NCBI GenBank assembly: GCA_945861435.1
Contig: CAMAUX010000004.1
Location: forward strand, 62,001 to 126,000
DNA length: 64,000 nt
Direction: 5' to 3'
Origin: Chthoniobacter flavus
GTDB lineage: Bacteria > Verrucomicrobiota > Verrucomicrobiia > Chthoniobacterales > Chthoniobacteraceae
A model generated the notes under the pieces. That model saw only the letters and a program-made list of their open reading frames with translations, was not told the origin of the DNA and ran no database searches. Numbering within the stretch: the stretch's first letter is position 1; each line of letters starts with the position of its first letter. The translations under genes and the position numbers were made by a program. Positions 26,288 through 35,018 of this stretch are shown piece after piece.

Positions 26288-27502
26288 ATGAGTCGTAAAA
26301 TCCGAATGGGCATGGTCGGCGGCGGCCGCGGTGCCTTCATTGGCGCCGTCCACCGCATCGCAGCCAACGTCGACGGCCAGATCGAACTGGTCTGCGGCGC
26401 CTTCAGCAGCGACCCCAAACGCTCCAAAGACAGCGGCGCAGACTTCTTCCTGCCCCCCTCCCGCTGCTACGGCACATTCCAAGAAATGATCCAGAAGGAG
26501 AAGGCCCTCCCCTCCGATCAGCGCATGGACTTCCTCTCCATCGTCACCCCCAACCACGTCCACTTCCCACCCGCCAAGATGGCGCTTGAGAACGGCTTTC
26601 ACGTCCTCTCCGACAAGCCCGCCACCTTCGATCTTGCCGAAGCCAAGTCCCTAGCAAAAATCGTCGAGCGCACCGGCCTCCTCTACGGACTCACCCACAA
26701 CTACACCGGTTACCCACTCGTCAAAGAGGCCCGCGACCTCGTCCACTCCGGCAAACTCGGCAAGATCCGCAAGGTCATCGCCGAGTACCCGCAGGGCTGG
26801 CTCGCCACACGCCTCGAAGCCTCCGGACAAAAGCAGGCAGGCTGGCGCACTGACCCCAAGCGCTCAGGCGCCGCTGGCTGCATCGGCGACATCGGCACCC
26901 ACGCCGAGAACCTCGCTGAGTACATCACAGGCCTCAAAATCAAGGAACTCGCCGCCGACCTCACCGCATTCGTCGAAGGGCGTCTCCTTGATGACGACGG
27001 CAACATCCTTCTGCGCTTCGACAACGGCGCCAAGGGCGTCCTCCACGCCTCCCAAATCTCGGTGGGCGAGGAAAACAACCTCAACATCCGCGTCTACGGC
27101 GAGAAAGGCGGCATCGAATGGCACCAGAAGGAGCCCAACACGCTCCTCGTCAAATGGATGGACCAGCCCATGCAGGTCTACCGCACCGCCAACGGCTACC
27201 TCAGCAAGGCCGCCGCTGCCGCCGGACGCACCCCTCCCTCACACCCGGAGGGTTACCTCGAAGCCTTCGCCAACATCTACCGCAACTTCGCAGGCCACAT
27301 CCGCGCTCGCCTAGAAAACCGCACCCCGGATCCCCTCGTTCTCGATTATCCAAAGATCGAGGACGGTATCCGTGGCATGGCCTTCATCGAAGCCGTCGTG
27401 CGCTCCAGCAAGAAAAACGCGGCTTGGACAAAGCTCAGCACGGAAAAGCCAAACTCCAAAAAGCCGGCCAAGAAGGCCCCGCGCACCAAACGCGCACGCT
27501 GA
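26288..27502 (+). CDS. Gfo/Idh/MocA-family NAD(P)-dependent oxidoreductase
   Basis: A 404-residue cytoplasmic enzyme. RMGMVGGGRGAFIGAVHR is the Rossmann dinucleotide site and HVLSDKPATFDLAEA carries the conserved lysine of the EKP-type motif. The C-terminal half (GAAGCIGDIGTHAENLAEYI with the catalytic histidine) matches the sugar or inositol dehydrogenase fold. Start ATG 26288 is chosen because translation upstream of it is not family-like. The substrate is unknown; PVC genomes carry many such enzymes for sugar and cyclitol breakdown. The C-terminus ends in an unusual basic tail (KKPAKKAPRTKRAR). A strong terminator follows, so the gene may be monocistronic. Confidence 0.92.
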   Translation: MSRKIRMGMVGGGRGAFIGAVHRIAANVDGQIELVCGAFSSDPKRSKDSGADFFLPPSRCYGTFQEMIQKEKALPSDQRMDFLSIVTPNHVHFPPAKMALENGFHVLSDKPATFDLAEAKSLAKIVERTGLLYGLTHNYTGYPLVKEARDLVHSGKLGKIRKVIAEYPQGWLATRLEASGQKQAGWRTDPKRSGAAGCIGDIGTHAENLAEYITGLKIKELAADLTAFVEGRLLDDDGNILLRFDNGAKGVLHASQISVGEENNLNIRVYGEKGGIEWHQKEPNTLLVKWMDQPMQVYRTANGYLSKAAAAAGRTPPSHPEGYLEAFANIYRNFAGHIRARLENRTPDPLVLDYPKIEDGIRGMAFIEAVVRSSKKNAAWTKLSTEKPNSKKPAKKAPRTKRAR

Positions 27503-27547
27503 CGCTCCGTAGTCTTTCGCGCACTACGCCGCCATCACCTCAACACC

Positions 27548-27586
27548 AAGAGGCCCCGCCGCAACACGGCCGGGCCTCTTTTTTTT
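27548..27586 (+). terminator. Rho-independent terminator after the oxidoreductase gene
   Basis: AAGAGGCCC (27548-27556) pairs with GGGCCTCTT (27572-27580), with an inner CCG/CGG continuing the stem, and the transcript then runs through eight Ts (27579-27586). It is one of the clearest terminators in the window and ends the oxidoreductase transcript before fabG. Confidence 0.93.
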
Positions 27587-27696
27587 CTCTCCGCTTCCGC
27601 TCCAAAAAGAGCCACATTCCCGCCTCCGCCTCCTTCAGTGCGCCCTTCCATTAATCACTCGACTCCACCCCTTTTTTCTCAACACTCCGCCGCCCT

Positions 27697-28440
27697 ATGA
27701 AATTCGCCAACCAAGTCGCCATCGTGACCGGAGCCGGCCGTGGCATCGGCCATGCCATCGCCCTGCGCCTTGCAGCTCAAGGCGCTCGCGTCGCCGTGGT
27801 CAGCCGCACCGAATCCAACGCCAACCGCACCGCCGAGGAGGTCAACACCCGCCACGCCGGCCTCGCGATGGCTTACGCTGTCGACGTCGCCGACCACCGC
27901 GCCGTCAAGGACCTCGGCGAACGCATCCTCACCGACTTCTCCCGCGTCGACATCCTCGTCAACAACGCAGGCCTCACCCGCGACGGCCTCTCCATGCGCA
28001 TGAGCGAGGCCGACTGGGACCTCGTCCTCGACACCAACCTCAAGGGCGCATTCAATTTCTGCCAGGCCGTCATGCGCCCCATGATCAAGCAGCGCAGCGG
28101 TCGCATCATCAACATCGCGTCCGTCGCAGGCCTCATGGGCAACGCCGGCCAGGCCAACTACGCTGCCTCAAAGGCCGGCCTCATCGGCCTCACCAAAACA
28201 CTCGCGCGCGAACTCGCTTCCCGCAGCATCACCGTCAACGCCGTCGCCCCGGGCTTCATCTCCACCGACATGACCGACGTCCTTTCAGACCAGATCAAAA
28301 CCGGCGTCGTATCTCAAATCCCCATGGGCCGCTTCGGCCAACCCGACGACATCGCCTCCGCGGTCGCATTCCTCGCCAGTGCTGAAGCCCAGTACATCAC
28401 CGGCCAATGCCTCACCGTCGATGGCGGCATGGTGATGTAA
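27697..28440 (+). CDS. fabG: 3-oxoacyl-[acyl-carrier-protein] reductase (FabG)
   Basis: A 247-residue short-chain dehydrogenase. The cofactor motif TGAGRGIGHA is near residues 11-20, NNAGLTRDG is the structural NAG motif, and the catalytic Ser-Tyr-Lys lie in ASVAGLMGNAGQANYAASKA. VAPGFISTDMTDVL and the GQCLTVDGGMVM ending are typical of FabG. It reduces beta-ketoacyl-ACP with NADPH in fatty-acid elongation. No fatty-acid synthesis genes are next to it, so another SDR role cannot be excluded, though length and motifs fit FabG closely. The leader is pyrimidine-rich with no Shine-Dalgarno sequence. A 40-base gap separates it from sixA. Confidence 0.92.
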   Translation: MKFANQVAIVTGAGRGIGHAIALRLAAQGARVAVVSRTESNANRTAEEVNTRHAGLAMAYAVDVADHRAVKDLGERILTDFSRVDILVNNAGLTRDGLSMRMSEADWDLVLDTNLKGAFNFCQAVMRPMIKQRSGRIINIASVAGLMGNAGQANYAASKAGLIGLTKTLARELASRSITVNAVAPGFISTDMTDVLSDQIKTGVVSQIPMGRFGQPDDIASAVAFLASAEAQYITGQCLTVDGGMVM

Positions 28441-28480
28441 CCATGCAGATGCGCCCATAAGCGAAACCACCCACCACCCC

Positions 28481-28972
28481 ATGCAGCTCCTACTGCTGCG
28501 GCACGCCAACGCCGATTCACCCGCCCCCAGCGACGACCTCCGAGCGCTCACTCCAAAAGGCCGCGCCCAAGCCCGCCGCGCCGCACTCTTCTGCCGCGCA
28601 CACGGTCTCCTCCCGGAGATCTTCCTCTCCAGCCCCATCCTGCGCGCTCGTCAGACCGCCGAAGAATTCGCACACACAGCGGAGATCACCCATGCGGAAA
28701 TCGCCTCCTTCCTCGCCTGCGGCATGGATCCGGAAACGGCCCTCAACGAACTGTGCGCCTACCAATCCTTCCCCTCCGTGCTCCTTGTCGGCCACGAACC
28801 CGACATCTCCTCCCTCGCCGCCCACCTCCTCGGACTTCCTCTCGCCCAAAACCTCCATGTCCGAAAAGCCACGCTCTTAGTCCTCGAAGTCGAGCAACTC
28901 AGGCTCGGCTGCGCCTCCCTCGAACTCCTCATCCCCTGCAGCTTCATGCCGGACACAACCTCCAACGAATGA
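28481..28972 (+). CDS. sixA: SixA-like histidine phosphatase
   Basis: A 163-residue histidine-phosphatase-superfamily protein. MQLLLLRHANADSPAPSDDL holds the RH nucleophile motif, with Ala in place of the usual Gly, and LLVGHEPDISSLAAHLLG supplies the second catalytic histidine. SixA proteins remove phosphate from phosphohistidine in signalling or phosphotransfer proteins. The family also contains sugar-phosphate phosphatases, but the length and SDDLRALTPKGRAQA segment favour SixA. Its stop overlaps the 6-phosphogluconolactonase ATG (ATGA), so the two are translationally coupled. The leader (ACCACCCACCACCCC) is C-rich with no Shine-Dalgarno. Confidence 0.88.
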   Translation: MQLLLLRHANADSPAPSDDLRALTPKGRAQARRAALFCRAHGLLPEIFLSSPILRARQTAEEFAHTAEITHAEIASFLACGMDPETALNELCAYQSFPSVLLVGHEPDISSLAAHLLGLPLAQNLHVRKATLLVLEVEQLRLGCASLELLIPCSFMPDTTSNE

Positions 28973-29667
28973 AACCCGAACTCCTTCACGTTAAAGATTT
29001 CGCCAGTGACGCCGCCCGCTGGATCCTCGCATGCGCAGTCCAATCCATCGCCACCCGCGGCCTCTTCCGCCTTGCTCTCGCGGGCGGTGAAACCCCGGCT
29101 GCGGTCTACTCTGAAATGGCCCGATCCTCCGATGCACCGGACTGGAGCCGCGTCCAGATCACTTTCGGAGACGAACGCTGCGTCCCTCCGGACGACGCGC
29201 AAAGCAACTACCTCATGGCTCGGCGATCCCTGCTGGATCATGCACCCATCCCCTCGGGCAACATCTTCCGCATCGCGGGCGAAGCGGACCCGGACCACGC
29301 TGCACTCCAGTGTGAAGCCCAACTGCGCGCCGTCGCCACCCGCATGGGCGAACCCTGCTACCGCCACGACCTCGTGCTCCTTGGCCTCGGGCCCGACGGT
29401 CACACCGCCTCACTCTTCCCTGGCTCCCCTGCCCTCGCAGAATCCCAGCGCTGGCTCATCCCCACCATCGGTCCCAAGCCACCGCCACAACGCATCACCA
29501 TGACCTACCCGCTGCTCAACGCCGCGCGGCACGTCGCATTCCTCGTCAACGATCCCAAGAAACAGCCCGTCATCGACGATATCCTCGCCCACCGCGGCAA
29601 CCATCCCGCAGGCGCTGTACAACCCACCGAAGGCTCTCTCACTTGGATTATCGGCCCGGGCAAGTAA
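28969..29667 (+). CDS. pgl: 6-phosphogluconolactonase
   Basis: A 232-residue enzyme that hydrolyses 6-phosphogluconolactone in the oxidative pentose phosphate pathway. LALAGGETPAAVYSEMA, FGDERCVPPDDAQSNYLMAR and LGLGPDGHTASLFPG are the three hallmark motifs of the DevB/Pgl family, in the right order and spacing. ATG 28969 overlaps the sixA stop; the longer open frame from 28753 only shadows sixA. No zwf or gnd gene is near. The pairing with a histidine phosphatase is unusual, though short overlapping genes are common in this window. Confidence 0.94.
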   Translation: MKPELLHVKDFASDAARWILACAVQSIATRGLFRLALAGGETPAAVYSEMARSSDAPDWSRVQITFGDERCVPPDDAQSNYLMARRSLLDHAPIPSGNIFRIAGEADPDHAALQCEAQLRAVATRMGEPCYRHDLVLLGLGPDGHTASLFPGSPALAESQRWLIPTIGPKPPPQRITMTYPLLNAARHVAFLVNDPKKQPVIDDILAHRGNHPAGAVQPTEGSLTWIIGPGK

Positions 29668-29720
29668 ACGGCTCAGGCAAGTAACCCGCTCACCGATCCG
29701 CAGCCCTCGCTCCGCCGCCT

Positions 29721-30266
29721 TTACTTCTTCAGCGCACCTTCAACCGCTGACACCAACTCTGCGGAGTCCGGCTCTACACCCGAATCAAATCGGCCCAGAA
29801 GCTTCCCATCTGCGCCGATAAGGAACTTGGAAAAATTCCACTTCACGGGCCCTGGAAATGCCGAACCCGCACCAGTGAGGGCAGCGTAAAGCGGATGCTG
29901 CTCCGCCCCCTTCGCGTGTAGTTTGTCAAAAAGAGGGAAGCTCACTTCAAAGCGACTGCTGCAGAACTGCTTGATGTCCTCGTTGCTCCCCGGTTCCTGA
30001 GCGCCAAAGTCGTTGCAAGGAAAGCCAAGCACCACAAACCCCTTGTCCTTGTACTTGCGATAGAGCGACTCGAGTCCCGCGTACTGCCGCGTGTACCCAC
30101 ATGCCGAGGCGACATTCACCACCAAAACCGCTTTCCCTGCATAAGCCTTCAACGACGTGTCCTTGCCGTCGATATCCTTTAACGCGATCGCGCCGAGATC
30201 AGCGCCATCCGCAGCTCCGGCTTCCAGCGCAAGTCCAAGAAAAAGTAGTCCGAGGATCAGTTTCAT
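29721..30266 (-). CDS. Secreted glutathione-peroxidase-family protein
   Basis: A 181-residue thiol peroxidase with an N-terminal signal peptide (MKLILGLLFLGLALEAGA), so it should act in the periplasm. NVASACGYTRQYAGLESLY has the peroxidatic cysteine C56, and KWNFSKFLIGADGKLLGRF supplies the Trp and Asn of the catalytic tetrad. In GFPCNDFGAQEPGS the position usually occupied by the tetrad glutamine (NQF) is aspartate. With Cys rather than selenocysteine it probably uses thioredoxin-like reductants to remove lipid or hydrogen peroxides. The 5' region 30267-30325 is AT-rich. Confidence 0.92.
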   Translation of the reverse strand: MKLILGLLFLGLALEAGAADGADLGAIALKDIDGKDTSLKAYAGKAVLVVNVASACGYTRQYAGLESLYRKYKDKGFVVLGFPCNDFGAQEPGSNEDIKQFCSSRFEVSFPLFDKLHAKGAEQHPLYAALTGAGSAFPGPVKWNFSKFLIGADGKLLGRFDSGVEPDSAELVSAVEGALKK

Positions 30267-30327
30267 AAGTGGTGTTTTTAAAGTTCTGTTAGTTTTTTAG
30301 TTTCGATATCTCAAATTTCGAATCCCG

Positions 30328-31788
30328 TCACTTCCTCGGGATCTCGTTCAGCGTGTAATACGCCACGTCGTGCAGCAGAGGCAATCCCATGCCCGAGCGC
30401 ACTCCGGCCATGTGCAACTCGTGGATATGCCCCTTGGTCAGCGGCGCCACCGTGAGGCGCACCGAACGCCCCCCATTCCCCACCTTGGCCGCCGTGATCT
30501 TCGCCTCCACATCGTCCACCTCCGGACTGCCGTACGCCGCCTGATAGATATAAGTGAACTCACGCATCGAGTAACTCGCCACGTCGCCGGCAGCGTTTGC
30601 ATCCACCGGCTCTGTGAAAAACAGCTCAAACCCATCCGGCCGCGCCCGCATCTCCTGCACCTCAAAGGGCACTTTCCCATTCCACTCCAAACGCTCGAAA
30701 CTGTAGGGCTGCCCGCCCTTCGCACCCCAACCACGGTCGGATCCACCGGCGAAAATCTGCCCCTTCTCGTTCATGCGACCACCGATCAGCCCGCTCTTGA
30801 ATCCCTTCCTAAATGGAAACACCACCCCCTGCTGGATTCCATTCACCTCCTCGACAAAAACGCGCGAGATATTGGAGTGGCTCTGGTCGGCGATGAAAAG
30901 CTGCTTCTGGAACGGCCCGAACTTCCCGCCGCTCATGTCGCAGACAATGAACGACGACGAGTTTCCCACCTTCCCGTGCACCATGTACGCAACCGGCGGC
31001 ACCAACTCCTTCACCCGCTCACGCTCCACCACCATCCGACTCTTGTCGTTGGGCTCCACCGGACGAGGTCCCATGTTCGGCGCCTTGTCGTACCAAGCAA
31101 ATCCACCGGGATGCCCTTGGAACGTCCCCGGGATCAAGTGCTGCAGCGTGCACGCACCATGCCATGGCCCCTGATTGTCGGTGTAATACACCTCGCCCTC
31201 TGCACCAAACCCGATCCCGCCGGGCGACCGAATCCCGCTGCACGTCGGCACCATCGTCCCGTCAGGCTTCACTCGCACCGCCCACCCGCGGAAGTCCGTC
31301 TTGCTGCTAAAAGATCCCGTGAGACAGAGCACCAGCCAGAGATCCCCCGCTTTGTCGAAACGCGATCCGAAGCAATACTCGTGGTAATCACCGCTCACAC
31401 CCCACTTGTCGCACACGGTCTGAAAGAGGTCCGATCGCCCATCCCCATCCTCGTCCTTCATCCGCACCACCTCATAGCGGTTCGTCGCAAAGAGCGACCC
31501 ATCCTTCCACGCCAAGCCCATGAGCTCATGCTGCCCTGCCGCGAAGAGTTGGTAACTGACTTTAGTCGGATCCGCCTCCGTGGCTCCGCTTACCGTCCAA
31601 ACCTCGCCACGCCGCGTTCCCAGCGCAAGCTTGTCACCCGGCAGAAGCTCGATCGAACTCACCTCCAGCGCCGTCTCTTTCGGCGTCGGAAATGTCACGA
31701 TCGGGTAATAGTCGCCCTCCGTCGGGGGCGCAGCACGCAGCGAACCGGCGCCAAGCAAGGTCAGGAAAAGGATGCGATTAAGTTTCAT
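30328..31788 (-). CDS. Secreted beta-propeller protein, L-sorbosone-dehydrogenase-like
   Basis: A 486-residue exported protein. ATG 31788 (MKLNRILFLTLLGAGSLRAA signal peptide) is preferred over the TTG at 31809. The body reads as a six-bladed propeller: LPGDKLALGTRRGEVWTVSG, GLAWKDGSLFATNRYEVVRM then KDEDGDGRSDLFQTVCD, and GIRSPGGIGFGAEGEVYYTD then NQGPW. The C-terminal 110 residues, with EPVDANAAGDVASY and AYGSPEVDD, match the C-terminus of the protein at 54101-56485. PVC members of this family are often annotated as PQQ or sorbosone dehydrogenases, but cofactor and substrate are unproven. It lies 21 bases downstream of the plastocyanin-PA14 gene and is probably co-transcribed with it. Confidence 0.85.
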   Translation of the reverse strand: MKLNRILFLTLLGAGSLRAAPPTEGDYYPIVTFPTPKETALEVSSIELLPGDKLALGTRRGEVWTVSGATEADPTKVSYQLFAAGQHELMGLAWKDGSLFATNRYEVVRMKDEDGDGRSDLFQTVCDKWGVSGDYHEYCFGSRFDKAGDLWLVLCLTGSFSSKTDFRGWAVRVKPDGTMVPTCSGIRSPGGIGFGAEGEVYYTDNQGPWHGACTLQHLIPGTFQGHPGGFAWYDKAPNMGPRPVEPNDKSRMVVERERVKELVPPVAYMVHGKVGNSSSFIVCDMSGGKFGPFQKQLFIADQSHSNISRVFVEEVNGIQQGVVFPFRKGFKSGLIGGRMNEKGQIFAGGSDRGWGAKGGQPYSFERLEWNGKVPFEVQEMRARPDGFELFFTEPVDANAAGDVASYSMREFTYIYQAAYGSPEVDDVEAKITAAKVGNGGRSVRLTVAPLTKGHIHELHMAGVRSGMGLPLLHDVAYYTLNEIPRK

Positions 31789-31809
31789 GGAAAGAAGTGT
31801 GCTCCGCAA

Positions 31810-33396
31810 TTACTTGGCGCTCTGGGCAGGCATCGGAGCCGCTGCCCACGTATAGGTCAACTTGATCTCCGGTCGCACCGACACCAGCAGGCTCTCGCCC
31901 ACCAACTGCGCACCCTCCACCGCCACGCGAACCCCCTTCTCAATCTCAAACCCACCCTCCACCTGCCGCAGTTGCTTGCCTCCAGCCACACGGAAATATC
32001 CATTCTCAGGCAGGCGCCCCTCCATGCGAACCGTCCGCACCAACTTCCCTCCACCCTTGATCGCATCACCCTCCACCCCAAACCCGTCACTCACCTTCAC
32101 CCCACTCCACTCGTAACCAAAAGTCGGGAACCGACGCGCATCCAGCCTGTACCCTTTCCACTGGAAATCAGCGGAGCGCTGCCCCGCCGGCAACTGCGGC
32201 CACGCCGCCTGCGTGGAAGCCAGCACCGCAACAGGCAGCGCCGTCTCCCCGCTCGGACTCACCACGTCAAAACCCAAGGGCGGCTGATGCCCGCCACCAC
32301 GGTTGATCCAGTGCCGCGCCGCATCCATGAACGCCCCGCGCCAAACCAGCGCCAAATTCATCGTCTCCGCGCTCCACGTAATATTCATCCCACCGGGATA
32401 TCCCACGCCAATGCCGCGGTTGCCCGCGCCAGCGATGAAGTTACGGTAAATCACGGGTTCCGTCCCCACGACCAGCGGCATGCCCGTCGTATCCTGGGGC
32501 TTCTTGGCACCCGCCCCACCGGCAGACTTCGGATGCACCCACTTTGAAAGCGGCGTGATGCCAAATCCAGGCCCCTTCCAACCCGCATAAAGATCCGCAT
32601 TGCCCGCGGCCTGAAAGTATTCGAGCCGGAACTGATGCTCGCCCGCCTTGAGCTTCACCTTCCCCTCCTTGATGTCGGAAGAGGGATGGATCTTGTCGTG
32701 TTCGACCACCTTCTTGCCGTCAATCAACACCCGCGACCCATCATCGGACGCCACATAAAAACTGTATTCCCCCTCCTTGGCGGCGTTGATTTTACCCTCG
32801 TACACCACACCAAACTGGTTCTTGTAGTCGTCCAGCTTGATCTCCACCAAGTTGCTCGCAATCTCCCCCTCCCGGTGCGGCTTGAGCGCCTTGAAGTCCG
32901 GCAACTGCTCCCAGCTCCCAAGATAAAGTGCAAACCGCAACCCCGTCAGCTTCGTCCCCTCCGCCTGCACGTTCAGCCGACCCTGCATCGTGAGCGCGTG
33001 CCCCGGAAACGTGCACACAAATGGGTACGAACCACCCTTGTCCGGCGCCGTGAACTCCAGCTCCTCCTTCTCCTTCGGATTCAGCAGCTTCGTGTGCAGC
33101 CAGATCCGAGGCTCATCCGGCAGCCAGTTGCGCTTGAGCGCCTCCTCAGGCTTCTCCATCTGCTTGTTCGACACCGCCACCACGTCAGTCCCCTCCTTGA
33201 AAAACACCAGGTTGTGCGGCAGGTCATCCGTGTTCTCAAAAACCAGCTTCACCTTCGCCCCGACCGGCACACTGATCTCCGACTGGTCATAACGCATCTG
33301 CGCCTGCAGCGTCTTGATGTAAATCGTCTGCGTCTCCGCGGCGAAAACTGGCACCGCCACAAGGCCGGCGAGCGCAAATAAGGTGGGTCGGATCAT
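31810..33396 (-). CDS. Secreted plastocyanin-PA14 multidomain copper protein
   Basis: A 528-residue exported protein with a cleavable signal (MIRPTLFALAGLVAVPVFAA). Residues 22-143 are an azurin/plastocyanin-like domain with the four type-1 copper ligands in place: H61 (DLPHNLVFF), then C128, H133 and M137 in FVCTFPGHALTMQG. Residues about 152-278 form a PA14-like carbohydrate-binding domain (GEYSFYVASDDGSRVLIDGK). Residues about 305-520 match the N-terminal domain of the protein at 54101-56485 (from memory DUF6797). It probably carries electrons for the propeller protein encoded downstream. Protein length and intact copper site argue for a working protein. Confidence 0.87.
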   Translation of the reverse strand: MIRPTLFALAGLVAVPVFAAETQTIYIKTLQAQMRYDQSEISVPVGAKVKLVFENTDDLPHNLVFFKEGTDVVAVSNKQMEKPEEALKRNWLPDEPRIWLHTKLLNPKEKEELEFTAPDKGGSYPFVCTFPGHALTMQGRLNVQAEGTKLTGLRFALYLGSWEQLPDFKALKPHREGEIASNLVEIKLDDYKNQFGVVYEGKINAAKEGEYSFYVASDDGSRVLIDGKKVVEHDKIHPSSDIKEGKVKLKAGEHQFRLEYFQAAGNADLYAGWKGPGFGITPLSKWVHPKSAGGAGAKKPQDTTGMPLVVGTEPVIYRNFIAGAGNRGIGVGYPGGMNITWSAETMNLALVWRGAFMDAARHWINRGGGHQPPLGFDVVSPSGETALPVAVLASTQAAWPQLPAGQRSADFQWKGYRLDARRFPTFGYEWSGVKVSDGFGVEGDAIKGGGKLVRTVRMEGRLPENGYFRVAGGKQLRQVEGGFEIEKGVRVAVEGAQLVGESLLVSVRPEIKLTYTWAAAPMPAQSAK

Positions 33397-33609
33397 AAGA
33401 TGGGAGCGAAATTAACTGGGACTCGTCACGCACGGCCTGCAGCACCGCAATAGACTCAGGGCGTATGCAATGCGGAGAACCCGCCTCTTCTAAACTCCAC
33501 ACCCCTGTGCTCGTCTAATCCTTTCGCCCCTCATCCTCTTAGCCTCTTTCTAGCCTCCCCGCGCAGGCTTGCCCGCTCCAAGCGGACCCGATAAAGCGTC
33601 ACTACCCCC

Positions 33610-34962
33610 GTGCAAAACAATTCCTCCCTCCGCCTCGCGCTGGGCGGCGCCATGGCGCTCCTCATCATTTCCGGCGTCTGGTGGTCCTGGCAATCGCTGC
33701 AAAGCAATTCCGCAACAGCCACCACGCGTCCCAACCTCCCTCCACAGCCAACCCGACCACCGGTTCAAAAGGGCGCGGAGTCGGAAAGTGAACCGAGTGC
33801 GTGGCACCCACTCTCCGCAGCCAATAGCAGCATACAAACCACGCTTGAACAGCGCCTCAACCTCACTGCACTCGGCGCACAGACCGCCGCCGCCGACCTC
33901 GACCAAGCCTTCGCCAAACTCGCCACCCTGACAGAAAAGGCAGACTACAGCGCGTTCCTGCGCGGGATGTTCGAGACCGTCGCGCGCACCTCCACTCCGG
34001 ACACCGCACTCGCCGCCGTCCGCCGCCTCGAGGCAAAGGACAAGCGTGGCATCGCCACCCTCACGCTCCTCCGCCTCTGGAGTGGCTCCACCGACGAGGA
34101 GCTCGTCACCAAGTTCGGCGGCTCCATTCAGGGCTTCGGAGAGGCCGGCGCGCTCGGCATCTTCCTCGCAAAAAAAACCGGCTCCGGTTTCACACCAGAA
34201 ATGGCTCGATCGATGTCCGATGAGGTCCCCGGCACATGGCAGAAAACTGAGTTCCTCACACAGAGCGCGGTCGCACTAGCCGCCCGCGATCCCGACGCCG
34301 CACTCGCCCTCGGAGACGGACTCACCGGCGGCGCCCAGCGCCATTTCCAGCGCAACTTCGCCCAAGCCCTCGCCAAGGACGATCTCAGCTCGGCTCTCTC
34401 ATGGGCAAAAGCACAGGGCGAAAACAGCGGCGAACTCCTCGCCTCCCTCATCCCCAAACAAGCCGAGACGGACACCGACGGCGCCCTGCGCACACTCGCT
34501 GAAATCAAAGACCCGCGCGCCGCCGCACGCGCCACCGAACAGCTCGCCGCCTCCTTTGCGTCCAAGGACACCGCCGCCGCGATGCAGTGGATGGAATCCC
34601 TTCAGGACCCAGAACAGCGCAAGGCCGCGGAACGCGGCATTCAACGCGCCGCACCCGTCGGCGTCGGCATCTCCATCGACGCCTCTAACCCGCTTGGCCT
34701 CCAAATTACGAGCCTCGTCGACAACTCTCCCGCCAGTCGCTCAGGCGCCCTCAGGCAGGGAGACCTCATCACCGCCATCGCCGACGGCAATGGCCAGTGG
34801 GTCAGCGCCCAATCCATCGAACTCGGCCGCGCCACCTCCCTCATCCGCGGCAAGGCAGGCACCAGCGTCCAGATCCAAGTCCTCCCCGCCAACGCCGCTC
34901 CCGGCACACAACCGCGCGTGGTCACCCTTCCCCGCGAGCAGATCTTCAACCGCCGCAGGTAA
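33610..34962 (+). CDS. Membrane-anchored helical-repeat protein with C-terminal PDZ domain
   Basis: A 450-residue protein that starts at GTG 33610 after a C-rich leader. An N-terminal helix (LALGGAMALLIISGVWW) anchors it in the membrane or acts as a signal. Residues 60-345 are a regular series of helical pairs (DPDAALALGDGLTGGAQRHF; DTDGALRTLAEIKDPRAAAR; TAAAMQWMESLQDPEQRKAA), resembling the alpha-helical repeat proteins common in Verrucomicrobiota. Residues about 350-440 are a PDZ domain (GLQITSLVDNSPASRSGALR then QGDLITAIAD). No protease domain is seen, so it is more likely a binding or scaffold protein in the periplasm. Exact role unknown. Confidence 0.75.
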   Translation: MQNNSSLRLALGGAMALLIISGVWWSWQSLQSNSATATTRPNLPPQPTRPPVQKGAESESEPSAWHPLSAANSSIQTTLEQRLNLTALGAQTAAADLDQAFAKLATLTEKADYSAFLRGMFETVARTSTPDTALAAVRRLEAKDKRGIATLTLLRLWSGSTDEELVTKFGGSIQGFGEAGALGIFLAKKTGSGFTPEMARSMSDEVPGTWQKTEFLTQSAVALAARDPDAALALGDGLTGGAQRHFQRNFAQALAKDDLSSALSWAKAQGENSGELLASLIPKQAETDTDGALRTLAEIKDPRAAARATEQLAASFASKDTAAAMQWMESLQDPEQRKAAERGIQRAAPVGVGISIDASNPLGLQITSLVDNSPASRSGALRQGDLITAIADGNGQWVSAQSIELGRATSLIRGKAGTSVQIQVLPANAAPGTQPRVVTLPREQIFNRRR

Positions 34963-35018
34963 CCCACCAAGCCGGCACCGCGCTCCCATCCAAGCACCAC
35001 AGCCAGTCAGCCGCCCTC

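Noticed and set aside
30370-32547. 725-residue open frame on the plus strand across the propeller and plastocyanin genes
   Set aside because: It is antisense to two well-supported secreted-protein genes, is rich in His, Arg and Pro as expected of a high-GC shadow, and shows no domain pattern.
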